Shown here piece by piece: positions 57,668 to 64,000 of a stretch of 64,000 nucleotides of DNA (the stretch's first letter is position 1; the number at the start of each line of letters is the position of its first letter). Location of the stretch: contig NZ_UGTA01000001.1 in the NCBI RefSeq assembly GCF_900454895.1, positions 496,001-560,000 on the forward strand, written 5' to 3'. The position numbers and the translations under genes were made by a program. This DNA comes from Phocoenobacter uteri. Its GTDB lineage: Bacteria > Pseudomonadota > Gammaproteobacteria > Enterobacterales > Pasteurellaceae. The notes below the pieces were generated by a model. It was not told where the DNA came from. It was given only the letters and a program-made list of their open reading frames with translations, and did no database searches.

Positions 57668-57712
57668 AAAAATCGCCCTCAAATATGATGTTGAGGGCGA
57701 TGTTATTTTTGA
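57668..57712. terminator. Terminator copy 3, adjacent to the adhesin stop
   Basis: Stem AATCGCCCTCAA / TTGAGGGCGATG with outer A-T pairs beyond one mismatch, 8-nt loop. On the minus strand it is followed by a long T run (the complement of the GCAAAAAA side), so it is well placed to terminate the trimeric adhesin transcript, 17 bp after its stop. Confidence 0.8.
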
Positions 57713-57728
57713 AATTGATAGGATCACT

Positions 57729-60374
57729 CTACCATAATTTATAGTTTACTGATGCACCGACAGTGGTGTGAGAGGTTGAATCGACGGCAAGAGAACCTTT
57801 CACAATCCATTTACTGTTATCCGATGACGCTGAAACGCCGACGGCTAATGCGGTTTCTCCACGATGTGAAGCCACGCCAGCACTAATTATACCTTCGCCA
57901 CTTTTCATCGGATGGGCGAGCATTGCCATTGCCGCACTGCCTGCGATCCCCGCTCGGGCATTTTTATCCACTTTATCGATCGTTTGATAGATCTTTTGAT
58001 TGCTTGAGAGTAATTGTCCGTAGTTTACAGCATCAGAATGCTGGGTGGCATTGGCAACGTGAGTAATTTTTTTATTGCCCGCGTTGATCCCTTTACGCTC
58101 AATCGCGACATCACCTACCGCAATCTTATCAAAAGATGCATCGGATTTTGTAGAAATAACATGATCTTTTATCTCAATGTTTTTGCCTGCAAAATAGGCT
58201 TGCCCATCACCCACAGCTTTCAGTTTTCCATCGATGACTTTAATGGTTTCACCATCAACATTTACGGAAATTTTATAATCTTTGCCATTCGTGCCATCCG
58301 TTGCTTTTATAGTAACGCCGTCGCCTTTTGATACCGTTTCAACGGATTTTTGTTTAAAAGCTCGCACTGTTTCATCAGAGAGTTTGGCTTCTGTGATGGA
58401 TTTATTGGCAAGGCTCAGGGTAACATCACCATTGGCTAGATTTCCATTATTGGTGATATTGATTCCGTCGCCTTTAATAGAATGTAATGCGGTTTTATCC
58501 AATTTAGCTGAGAGTTTTTCTGTTAACTGTCCTAAATTTACGGCATCATCATTATTTGTCGCATTTGCAACGTGAGAGATTTTTTTATTGCCGGCATTGA
58601 TTCCGTTGCGTTCAATAGCGACATCACCCACTGCAACTTTATCAAAAGAGACTTCTGATTTTGTGGAAACTACGTGATTTTTAATTTCAATATTTTGTCC
58701 TGCTGTATAAGCCTGTCCATCACCAATGGCTTTTAATTTACCATTGATGACTTTAATGGTTTCATCATCAACGTTAACGGAAATTTTATAATCTTTGCCA
58801 TTTGTACCATCCGTTGCTTTTATAGTAACGCCATCGCCTTTTGACACTGTTTCAACGGATTTTTGTTTAAAAGCTCGCACTGTTTCATCAGAGAGTTTGG
58901 CTTCAGTGATGGATTTATCGGCGAGTTTTTCTGTTGTCACCGAATTATTTGCGAGTTTTGCGGTGGTAACGGCGTTGTCTGCTAAGCCAAGTGTGACATC
59001 ACCATCGGTGAGATTGCCATTTCCGCTTACGGTGATGCCATTGCCTCTAATATTTTGGATTGCACTTTTATCTAGTTTGTTTTGAGCATTGGCTAAGGCT
59101 TGTTGCGTAGCCTCATCCAGAGAAACCGTAAATTCTTTGCCTTTGCCCGAAACTGTTTTTGAGGTAACTTTGATACCTTTGCCACTTTTTACTTCTTCTT
59201 TGGCGGCTTCGATGGCATTAAACACATCACCACCTTTTACCGCTTTTGTATCGCCTTGTTGTACTGAGCCAAAATCAATCGCGACTTTATAAGGATCGGC
59301 TTGCGTACCCGTACCTGAAACCGTTGTGCCTGTGCCATTGGTTAATATTGTTTTTTCAATTGGTGTGTTGGTTGCGGCTTTTTCCATTGCAAGTTTAAGC
59401 TGGGCAACGTTTACTGCATCGGAATCTCTTGTTCCTGCTGCTACGCCTGTGATTTGGCGTGTGACGCCCATTGGTGCATTCCCAATAGCAAGTGCCCCTC
59501 GCGTGGATTGCCAAGCAGCTTCTTCTTCGGTGCTATTTGTGGTTCTATTTTGATGTGCTTGATCGTAGCCATAGCCTTTTATATTTTTATCTACGGTGGT
59601 TCTTGAATCAGCTCCTAAGGCGATCCCTCCGTCGATACTCGCAACAGAGTCAAAACCGATGGCTAAGGTTTCGTGTCCTGTAGCTTGTGAAAAATAACCA
59701 ATAGCAACGGCTTCTTCTTGTTTTTCTGCTTTATCCGTATGTTTTTTACCTGCCACTGTGCCAGCACCAATGGCGATACTGCCTCGCGTTAATGCCGTTC
59801 CTCCTTTTTCAAATTCAGAATGGCGTTCTGCTTTTTGGGGAATGGCGGCTCGAGGTCTGGTTTCGTAGCGATACCAAGAGTCTTGTATAGTATCTTTATT
59901 CGCCCATCCTCCCATTGCTAAAGCCCCCTGCCCTTGCGCTGATGATGAATAGCCAATTGCAACCGCATCATTATTTGTTGCACTATTTTGATAGCCTAAC
60001 GCGGTAGAACGCACAACATCATCATCATATTCAGAAATATGATTATAAGCACCAAGTGATACGTTATATCCGCCATATACTGTTCCTGATTTTATTGCAC
60101 TTCCTCCACCAAGATCAATTTTTTGAGAATCTATTTTCCGTTTATCTGTCATTTGAAGAGGAGATTCTCTGGACTCTTTCTGAATATAGCTAATACTGTT
60201 GCTATTCCACTGAACAGTTTGTTTTAGTGCTTCCCATTCTGTTTTCTCTATTTGTACTGGATTTAGCACGGATCCCGTTCCTGCCATTGCGTGATTACTT
60301 AACAATAAAGCTGATAGTGGAATATATAAAGGAATATTTTTATACTTAAAAATAACATGTCGATTATTGTTCAT
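57729..60374 (-). CDS. Trimeric autotransporter adhesin (YadA-like)
   Basis: Type Vc secreted surface adhesin, 881 aa from ATG 60374 (GGAGG just upstream). Signal peptide to about residue 31 (AMA). YadA-like head of left-handed beta-roll repeats at about 105-300 (AIGYSSSAQGQGALAMGG, AVAIGYFSQATGHETLAIGFDSVASIDGGIALG), neck ITGVAAGTRDSDAVNVAQL near 305, then a stalk with two near-identical segments at a 513-bp (171-aa) period, each ending in a neck-like HVANAT..DAVN.GQL. The C-terminal YadA anchor (about 790-881) has RAGIAGSAAMAMLAHP and ends in an aromatic residue (NYKLW), as needed for BAM insertion. The ligand cannot be predicted. A longer frame upstream (60446) has no ribosome site. Confidence 0.93.
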   Translation of the reverse strand: MNNNRHVIFKYKNIPLYIPLSALLLSNHAMAGTGSVLNPVQIEKTEWEALKQTVQWNSNSISYIQKESRESPLQMTDKRKIDSQKIDLGGGSAIKSGTVYGGYNVSLGAYNHISEYDDDVVRSTALGYQNSATNNDAVAIGYSSSAQGQGALAMGGWANKDTIQDSWYRYETRPRAAIPQKAERHSEFEKGGTALTRGSIAIGAGTVAGKKHTDKAEKQEEAVAIGYFSQATGHETLAIGFDSVASIDGGIALGADSRTTVDKNIKGYGYDQAHQNRTTNSTEEEAAWQSTRGALAIGNAPMGVTRQITGVAAGTRDSDAVNVAQLKLAMEKAATNTPIEKTILTNGTGTTVSGTGTQADPYKVAIDFGSVQQGDTKAVKGGDVFNAIEAAKEEVKSGKGIKVTSKTVSGKGKEFTVSLDEATQQALANAQNKLDKSAIQNIRGNGITVSGNGNLTDGDVTLGLADNAVTTAKLANNSVTTEKLADKSITEAKLSDETVRAFKQKSVETVSKGDGVTIKATDGTNGKDYKISVNVDDETIKVINGKLKAIGDGQAYTAGQNIEIKNHVVSTKSEVSFDKVAVGDVAIERNGINAGNKKISHVANATNNDDAVNLGQLTEKLSAKLDKTALHSIKGDGINITNNGNLANGDVTLSLANKSITEAKLSDETVRAFKQKSVETVSKGDGVTIKATDGTNGKDYKISVNVDGETIKVIDGKLKAVGDGQAYFAGKNIEIKDHVISTKSDASFDKIAVGDVAIERKGINAGNKKITHVANATQHSDAVNYGQLLSSNQKIYQTIDKVDKNARAGIAGSAAMAMLAHPMKSGEGIISAGVASHRGETALAVGVSASSDNSKWIVKGSLAVDSTSHTTVGASVNYKLW
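58012..58921 (-). repeat. 513-bp-period internal duplication in the adhesin stalk
   Basis: Segments 58012-58408 and 58525-58921 are near-identical direct repeats offset by 513 bp. Both encode SITEAKLSDETVRAFKQKS, then VETVSKGDGVTIKATDGTNG and KDYKISVNVD, through to AGNKKI.HVANAT. Differences are concentrated toward the neck end. Such units can change copy number by recombination. Confidence 0.9.
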
Positions 60375-60553
60375 AATTTGCCTCCGATTTGAGTGGATTT
60401 TAAGCGGCGAAATTATACAATGGTTATTTTTGTTGCAAATATACACAAAGCAAGTTTCTTTTTTGATCTCTTTTAGAGGCGGTTTAATAAAGTTTAGTCT
60501 TTTATATGGTTTTGTGTCATAATATTGTTCTTTTTTTAAACTATATCTAAAAA

Positions 60554-61126
60554 ATGAAACATAAACTATTATTTGAACAAAATGAAATTTTTTTTAAAAA
60601 ATTTTCACTTTTTGAAGAAAAAATTAAAAAATTAGCAAAAGTGATGAGAGTTTCACTGAATAATTATCAAATTGACCATTTAGCAATCAGATTGAATCAA
60701 AAAGAAACAGCACAATTATGCTTAGTAACATTATTAAAATACGGAAAAGTGATTAGTGATAATATGGTGAATGGGCGTCCAATTTATATCATAAAATTAA
60801 ATGAGCCGTTGATAATAGCAAATCAAAAAGTAGATGTGATCGAATTGCCTTTTCCAAAAGGAAAAACGTATCCTGTTGAGGGGCTAGAGCATATTGAAAT
60901 TGTGATGCCTTTTGTTGAAAATGAAACTACGCAACAATGGTGTGAACGAATTCAGACCACTTTTCTATGGCATAAAAATCCTCAATTAAAAGTAAAAGTT
61001 AGCGAACCTAAAGTGGATGGTGAGCAATTACCTAATCCATCTATTGCCGTTAGTTTTGTTGATTCAACAGAGAATCATACTTGTATAAAAATCCATCCTT
61101 ATACACTTGAAAAAGTGATTTCTTAA
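60554..61126 (+). CDS. yecM: YecM-family VOC-like protein
   Basis: 190-aa protein of the YecM group (vicinal-oxygen-chelate-like fold), function unknown. Features: YQIDHLAIRLNQKETAQ, VNGRPIYIIKLNEPL, VIELPFPKGKTYPVEGLEHIEIVMPF (metal-site-like His/Glu) and SIAVSFVDSTENHTCIKIHPYTLEKVI. Divergent from the trimeric adhesin. Confidence 0.85.
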   Translation: MKHKLLFEQNEIFFKKFSLFEEKIKKLAKVMRVSLNNYQIDHLAIRLNQKETAQLCLVTLLKYGKVISDNMVNGRPIYIIKLNEPLIIANQKVDVIELPFPKGKTYPVEGLEHIEIVMPFVENETTQQWCERIQTTFLWHKNPQLKVKVSEPKVDGEQLPNPSIAVSFVDSTENHTCIKIHPYTLEKVIS

Positions 61127-61145
61127 TATTTTAGTATCCTTTTAT

Positions 61146-61172
61146 AAGCGGTTAAATTTAATCGCTTTTTTG
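61146..61172. terminator. Uptake-signal-based terminator after yecM
   Basis: AAGCGGTTAAA / TTTAATCGCTT is an interrupted palindrome followed by TTTTTT and GCAAA. It lies 19 bp after the yecM stop. Confidence 0.6.
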
Positions 61173-61338
61173 CAAATTTTTCTGAAAAAATATGTTAATA
61201 ATCTTGTAAATTGTAATAATAGGTTTTGGCTATTAGGCATAATAAACTTGAACAAAAAGAAGTCTTTTAGTGCTTTTTTTGAGCAAGCTTGACGGTTTTT
61301 AATAATAAATAGGAAATAATTGTTTATTTTTTTATAAC

Positions 61339-61374
61339 AAATTTTAATCTTTTTTGTATAAATGATTAAAATTT
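61339..61374. repeat. 11-bp inverted repeat in the yecM to OmpA-lipoprotein gap
   Basis: AAATTTTAATC / GATTAAAATTT, perfect, 14-nt loop, AT-only stem except one C-G pair. It may be fortuitous in this AT-rich gap. Confidence 0.4.
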
Positions 61375-61409
61375 GATACACTGTAGAGCTAGTACATGGT
61401 CAAGTTTTT

Positions 61410-61444
61410 GAATTTTGAATTTTGAATTTTGAATTTTGAATTTT
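61410..61444 (+). repeat. Heptanucleotide tandem repeat (GAATTTT)x5 upstream of the adhesin locus
   Basis: Five perfect copies of GAATTTT with a partial copy before it. It is 184 bp upstream of the OmpA-type lipoprotein gene, in a 502-bp gap (61127-61628) with no gene. Pasteurellaceae use short repeats, including 7-bp repeats in hmw promoters, for phase variation. A TATAAT at 61518-61523 lies downstream without a good -35. Confidence 0.85.
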
Positions 61445-61628
61445 AAGGAAAATTTCGACATAAATTCAAAGTAAGTAGTTGATTTAATGTACTTAAAACC
61501 GATAATATATTTGCGATTATAATTTGAATCATGTAGAGAATGTGATTATTTTGTGAATGTTTTGAGTAAATAAGATTAGTATGAATATAGCAAATGGTCT
61601 TGCTGTATTTTTGAGGAGTAGCACATAA

Positions 61629-62141
61629 ATGAATGTCAAATGTAAAGTATTACTATTAGGTCTAGCAAGCTTAGTTGTGGGATGTAGTAGTTATCAGTAT
61701 AGAAATATTCAATGTAATTATGAACACCAACCTGTGCAAGAAGAGATAAATCTTGCAGCAGATGCATTATTTAAATTTAATAAATACGCAGAAGATGACT
61801 TGTTAGCCAAAGGGAAGGCAACACTTGATGATTTAGCGAATAAGTTAATGACCGGATATACACACGTTAATGCAATCGCGTTAGTCGGTCATACCGATCG
61901 TTTAGGTAGTGATGATTATAATTATACGTTAGGGTTAAACCGAGCAGAAACAGTTAAGGCGTATTTACAGTCTCATGGAATTCAAACACAAATTAGTGTA
62001 GATAGTGCTGGAGAGAATGAGCCAGTAACCGATGGTTGTTATGGTGTTTCTCCGAAACATAAACTAACGGAATGTTTACAACCAGATCGTCGAGTTATCG
62101 TGAAGATAGAAGGCATTAGAAAATTAGCAGATAAAAAATAA
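61629..62141 (+). CDS. OmpA-domain outer membrane lipoprotein
   Basis: 170 aa. Lipoprotein signal with lipobox VVGC (lipid Cys 19). Residues about 45-160 form an OmpA-like peptidoglycan-binding domain: DALFKFNKYAEDDLLAKGKATLDDLANKL, ALVGHTDRLGSDDYNYTLGLNRAETVKAYLQSHGI, ENEPVTDGC and the family's conserved DRRVIVKI end. Such lipoproteins accompany type I secretion loci for giant adhesins. Upstream of the BapA-like gene by 125 bp, so probably co-regulated. GAGGAG precedes the start. Confidence 0.88.
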   Translation: MNVKCKVLLLGLASLVVGCSSYQYRNIQCNYEHQPVQEEINLAADALFKFNKYAEDDLLAKGKATLDDLANKLMTGYTHVNAIALVGHTDRLGSDDYNYTLGLNRAETVKAYLQSHGIQTQISVDSAGENEPVTDGCYGVSPKHKLTECLQPDRRVIVKIEGIRKLADKK

Positions 62142-62177
62142 TGATAGTAAAGCAATGACTTTACACAAGCTACAAGC

Positions 62178-62234
62178 GTAATCTAGCTTTATCAATTTGA
62201 GTGCTTTTAAAAGTGCTTATTTTCGCTAGATTAC
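62178..62234. repeat. Long-range inverted repeat in the giant adhesin 5' UTR
   Basis: GTAATCTAGC (62178-62187) and GCTAGATTAC (62225-62234), perfect 10-bp arms around 37 nt. It ends 32 bp before the adhesin start. It could be an attenuator, an RNA stability element or an operator pair. Confidence 0.6.
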
Positions 62235-62266
62235 ATTATATTTAAAGATTTTATGGAACAAGAATC

Positions 62267-64000
62267 ATGAAAAATATCCAAGTAATATTACACGACAATA
62301 AAGAAGTAACAGAAGTATATAATGTTGTTGATGGTCAACAACTTATTATTCAGAATACTCGTGGTGTTAACTATGAACTGTTTAACGCGTTAAATGGCTC
62401 AGCTCCTCAAAATATTATTGCCAAAAGAGATGGGCAAGATTTATTTATTATATTAGATGAAAATGAAGGTTCGGGTAGCCCTGATGAAGTAACAGCGGAT
62501 GTTGTGATTAAAGGCTACTATGGCGAAGATCGTGGTGAAGAAGGAAATACTGATGCAACCGGTATTTTAGTCGGTTTACACGAGAATGGAAAATATTACG
62601 CGTACATCCCAGAAAGTGCTGAGAGTCAAGATGCCGTGAGTATTTTAGAAGACGGTATGGCAGAGCCTCAAGCAATTGGTGGTGAAGAGATCTCTTGTGG
62701 TTTCTTTATTCCTTGGTGGGCTTTTGCAGGGCTTTTAGCATTAGCAATTGGCGGTGCGATTTATTATAACAGAGATAAAGATGATTCTGAGCCATCAACA
62801 CCAGTATCAAAACCAACAGTGACGGTTGAAGATGCGAAAGTTGTTGAAGGTAATAAATTAGTTCATAAAGTTACATTGTCGAAAACAAGTACTGAATCTG
62901 AACAGTATTCATTTAATTTGGAAGGCGGTACAGCGGTAGAAAATAAAGATTTTAAAAATCTACCAGAATTTACTAACGGTGTGACCTATGATCCTGACAC
63001 TGGCACAATTACTGTTCCACAAGGTGTGACGAGTTTTGAAGTAAGTTATCCAACAAAGGATGACCGAATTTATGAAAAATCAGAAACTACAAAATTAACC
63101 ATTGGTGGCGATACCGGAACAGGTACGATCACAGATGAAGACCAAAAAAATAATATTGATGATAATCCGAACAATCCAGATAATCCAAAAGATAAACAAG
63201 ACGGTGACAAACCTGTTGTAAGTATTACAGCAGAACCATCAGAGGCTGTTGAAGGCTCAGAAGATAAAATTATCTTTAAAGTGTCACAAAATAATGAAAG
63301 TAACTTTGATACAACAGTTACAGCGAAGCTTGTGTTAGGTGATATTGAAATTGAAGATATTCAGACAATCACATTTACAGATGGTAATGGGACGGTTAAG
63401 ACTATTAGCTTAGAAGATGCTATTGCTGGTATTCCTGTCACTATCCCTGCTGGTTCTAAAATATTACCAACTTTTGAAATTACGCCGAAAGATGACTCAA
63501 TTTACGAGAAATCAGAAAGTTTCAGTATGACATTATCTGATCCGAAAAATGCAAGTTTAGGTAAAGAAACTGATACAGCAACGATTAAAGACGAAGATCA
63601 AAAAGATAATACAGCTGATAATCCTAAGAACCAAGACGATCCTGCCGATAAACAGGATGGTGATAAGCCTGTTGTAAGCATTGCTGCAGATCCATCAGAA
63701 GCGGTTGAAGGCTCAGAAGATAAAATTATCTTTAAAGTGTCACAAAATAATGAAAGTACTGTTGATACAACAGTTACAGCGAAGCTTGTGTTAGGTGATA
63801 TTGAAGCTGATGATATTAAAACCATCACATTTACAGACGGTGATGGAACAATTAAAACCATTAGCGTTGAAGATGCTATTGCGGGTGTTCCTGTCACTAT
63901 TCCTGCTGGTTCTAAAACATCACCAACTTTTGAAATTACGCCGAAAGATGACTCAATTTACGAGAAATCTGAAAGTTTCAGTATGACATTGTCTGATCCG
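62267..64000 (+). CDS. Large repetitive BapA-like adhesin, N-terminal part (3' end outside window)
   Basis: Open for 578 codons to the window edge, with no stop. The start is ATG 62267 after GGAACAAGA; an upstream in-frame ATG (62252) is closed by a stop after five codons. N-terminus (about residues 1-70, IQVILHDNKEVTEVYNVVDGQQLII...YELFNALNG...NIIAKRDGQDLFIILDEN) resembles the BapA prefix of type I secreted adhesins. A hydrophobic segment (about 144-167, CGFFIPWWAFAGLLALAIGGAIYY) follows, then Calx-beta/Ig-like repeats. The later repeats have a 152-aa period (456 bp), each with GDKPVVSI, VEGSEDKIIFKVSQNNES, TIPAGSK, EITPKDDSIYEKSESFSMTLSDP, and Asp/Asn/Pro linkers. No cleaved Sec signal; C-terminal secretion by a type I system is expected downstream. 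Acidic and probably calcium-binding. Confidence 0.88.
   Translation, partial: MKNIQVILHDNKEVTEVYNVVDGQQLIIQNTRGVNYELFNALNGSAPQNIIAKRDGQDLFIILDENEGSGSPDEVTADVVIKGYYGEDRGEEGNTDATGILVGLHENGKYYAYIPESAESQDAVSILEDGMAEPQAIGGEEISCGFFIPWWAFAGLLALAIGGAIYYNRDKDDSEPSTPVSKPTVTVEDAKVVEGNKLVHKVTLSKTSTESEQYSFNLEGGTAVENKDFKNLPEFTNGVTYDPDTGTITVPQGVTSFEVSYPTKDDRIYEKSETTKLTIGGDTGTGTITDEDQKNNIDDNPNNPDNPKDKQDGDKPVVSITAEPSEAVEGSEDKIIFKVSQNNESNFDTTVTAKLVLGDIEIEDIQTITFTDGNGTVKTISLEDAIAGIPVTIPAGSKILPTFEITPKDDSIYEKSESFSMTLSDPKNASLGKETDTATIKDEDQKDNTADNPKNQDDPADKQDGDKPVVSIAADPSEAVEGSEDKIIFKVSQNNESTVDTTVTAKLVLGDIEADDIKTITFTDGDGTIKTISVEDAIAGVPVTIPAGSKTSPTFEITPKDDSIYEKSESFSMTLSDP
63191..64000 (+). repeat. 456-bp tandem repeat units in the large adhesin
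   Basis: Near-identical direct repeats begin at about 63191 and 63647 (456 bp apart) and continue to the window end. Long stretches, such as the one encoding EGSEDKIIFKVSQNNES, are unchanged at the DNA level, showing recent homogenisation. Confidence 0.9.

Larger units (their letters stand above)
57231..57700. repeat. Degenerate tandem triplication of yeiH 3' end + uptake signal + terminator
   Basis: Three copies of a module: ATCGTAAACCTAGCAATRCAAA (start of each at 57231, 57408 and 57608), which is the last dozen yeiH codons ending in TAA, then AAGCGGTCATTT, TTTTGCAAA and a terminator hairpin. Unit lengths are about 177 and 200 bp. Only the first copy is in frame with the gene. Spacers between copies also look related (TAACCCACCATCATTTAC versus TAATTCATCATAATTTAC). 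This fills the 465-bp gap to the adhesin gene. Confidence 0.9.

Noticed and set aside
57231..57712. CRISPR array from the three regularly spaced repeats
   Set aside because: Units are about 180-200 bp, derived from the yeiH end, with related spacers and terminators; no short repeats or cas genes.
58282..59292. Plus-strand open frames opposite the trimeric adhesin
   Set aside because: They are antisense shadows of the repetitive adhesin; two start with identical residues because of the 513-bp duplication, and none has a ribosome site.
61146..61628. Small RNA gene in the yecM to OmpA-lipoprotein gap
   Set aside because: Hairpins are AT-only, and no convincing promoter-terminator pair can be assigned by eye.

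Overview
The window looks like chromosomal DNA of a Pasteurellaceae bacterium. It is AT-rich, its proteins read as close relatives of Haemophilus/Actinobacillus/Pasteurella proteins, and it carries about 25 copies of the core AAGCGGT(C), often followed by a T-rich stretch and TTTGCAAA. That is the Apl-type DNA uptake signal of the Actinobacillus pleuropneumoniae/Mannheimia side of the family, not the H. influenzae AAGTGCGGT form. A tryptophanase locus implies an indole-positive organism. No rRNA, tRNA, CRISPR array, insertion sequence or prophage was found.

Layout. 1-5.1 kb: C-terminal half of recB, a short YbaN-like gene, and a ferric-iron-type ABC transporter (permease + ATPase) with a Fur-like box but no binding-protein gene. 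5.3-10.9 kb: one compact molybdenum cofactor operon (moeA-moaA-moaB-mobA-moaC-moaD-moaE-moeB). 11.2-15.7 kb: torCAD plus a lone tatA, which can use that cofactor: TorA needs bis-MGD, TorD is its chaperone, and Tat exports it. 15.8-20.3 kb: tnaC-tnaA-tnaB with a perfect CRP site, followed by a second tnaB/mtr-like permease that has its own TrpR-like operator. 20.6-35.1 kb: housekeeping genes (rdgB, ycgN, hldE, surA, rsmA, ratA, rnfH, gapA, rnhB, gpt, gmk, ycjF, an LgtF/WaaE-type glycosyltransferase, an OpsX-type heptosyltransferase, mlaA, metJ, yhdT, panF). 35.1-53.6 kb, mostly minus strand: a methyltransferase, mnmC, cydC-cydD, tamB-tamA, ycgL, dnaB, lptD, a DUF2489 protein, yihI, rsmC. 53.8-57.3 kb: a deoxyribonucleotidase, a GIY-YIG protein, holD-rimI, yeiH.

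57.3-64 kb is a surface-adhesion region. A degenerate triplication of the yeiH 3' end, uptake signal and terminator lies between yeiH and a convergent trimeric autotransporter adhesin with a 513-bp internal repeat period. After yecM comes a 0.5-kb gap holding a heptanucleotide repeat, then an OmpA-type lipoprotein and the first 578 codons of a large BapA-like repetitive adhesin that runs off the window.

The most notable regulatory observations are: two tandem tryptophan permeases under apparently opposite logic (TnaC/CRP versus TrpR); a CRP palindrome whose spacer is exactly TATAAT at gapA; tandem met boxes at metJ/mlaA and a similar pair before tamA; three terminator copies whose stems have diverged with compensation; and a possible phase-variation tract upstream of the adhesin genes. 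All calls come from reading the sequence; no database search was run.
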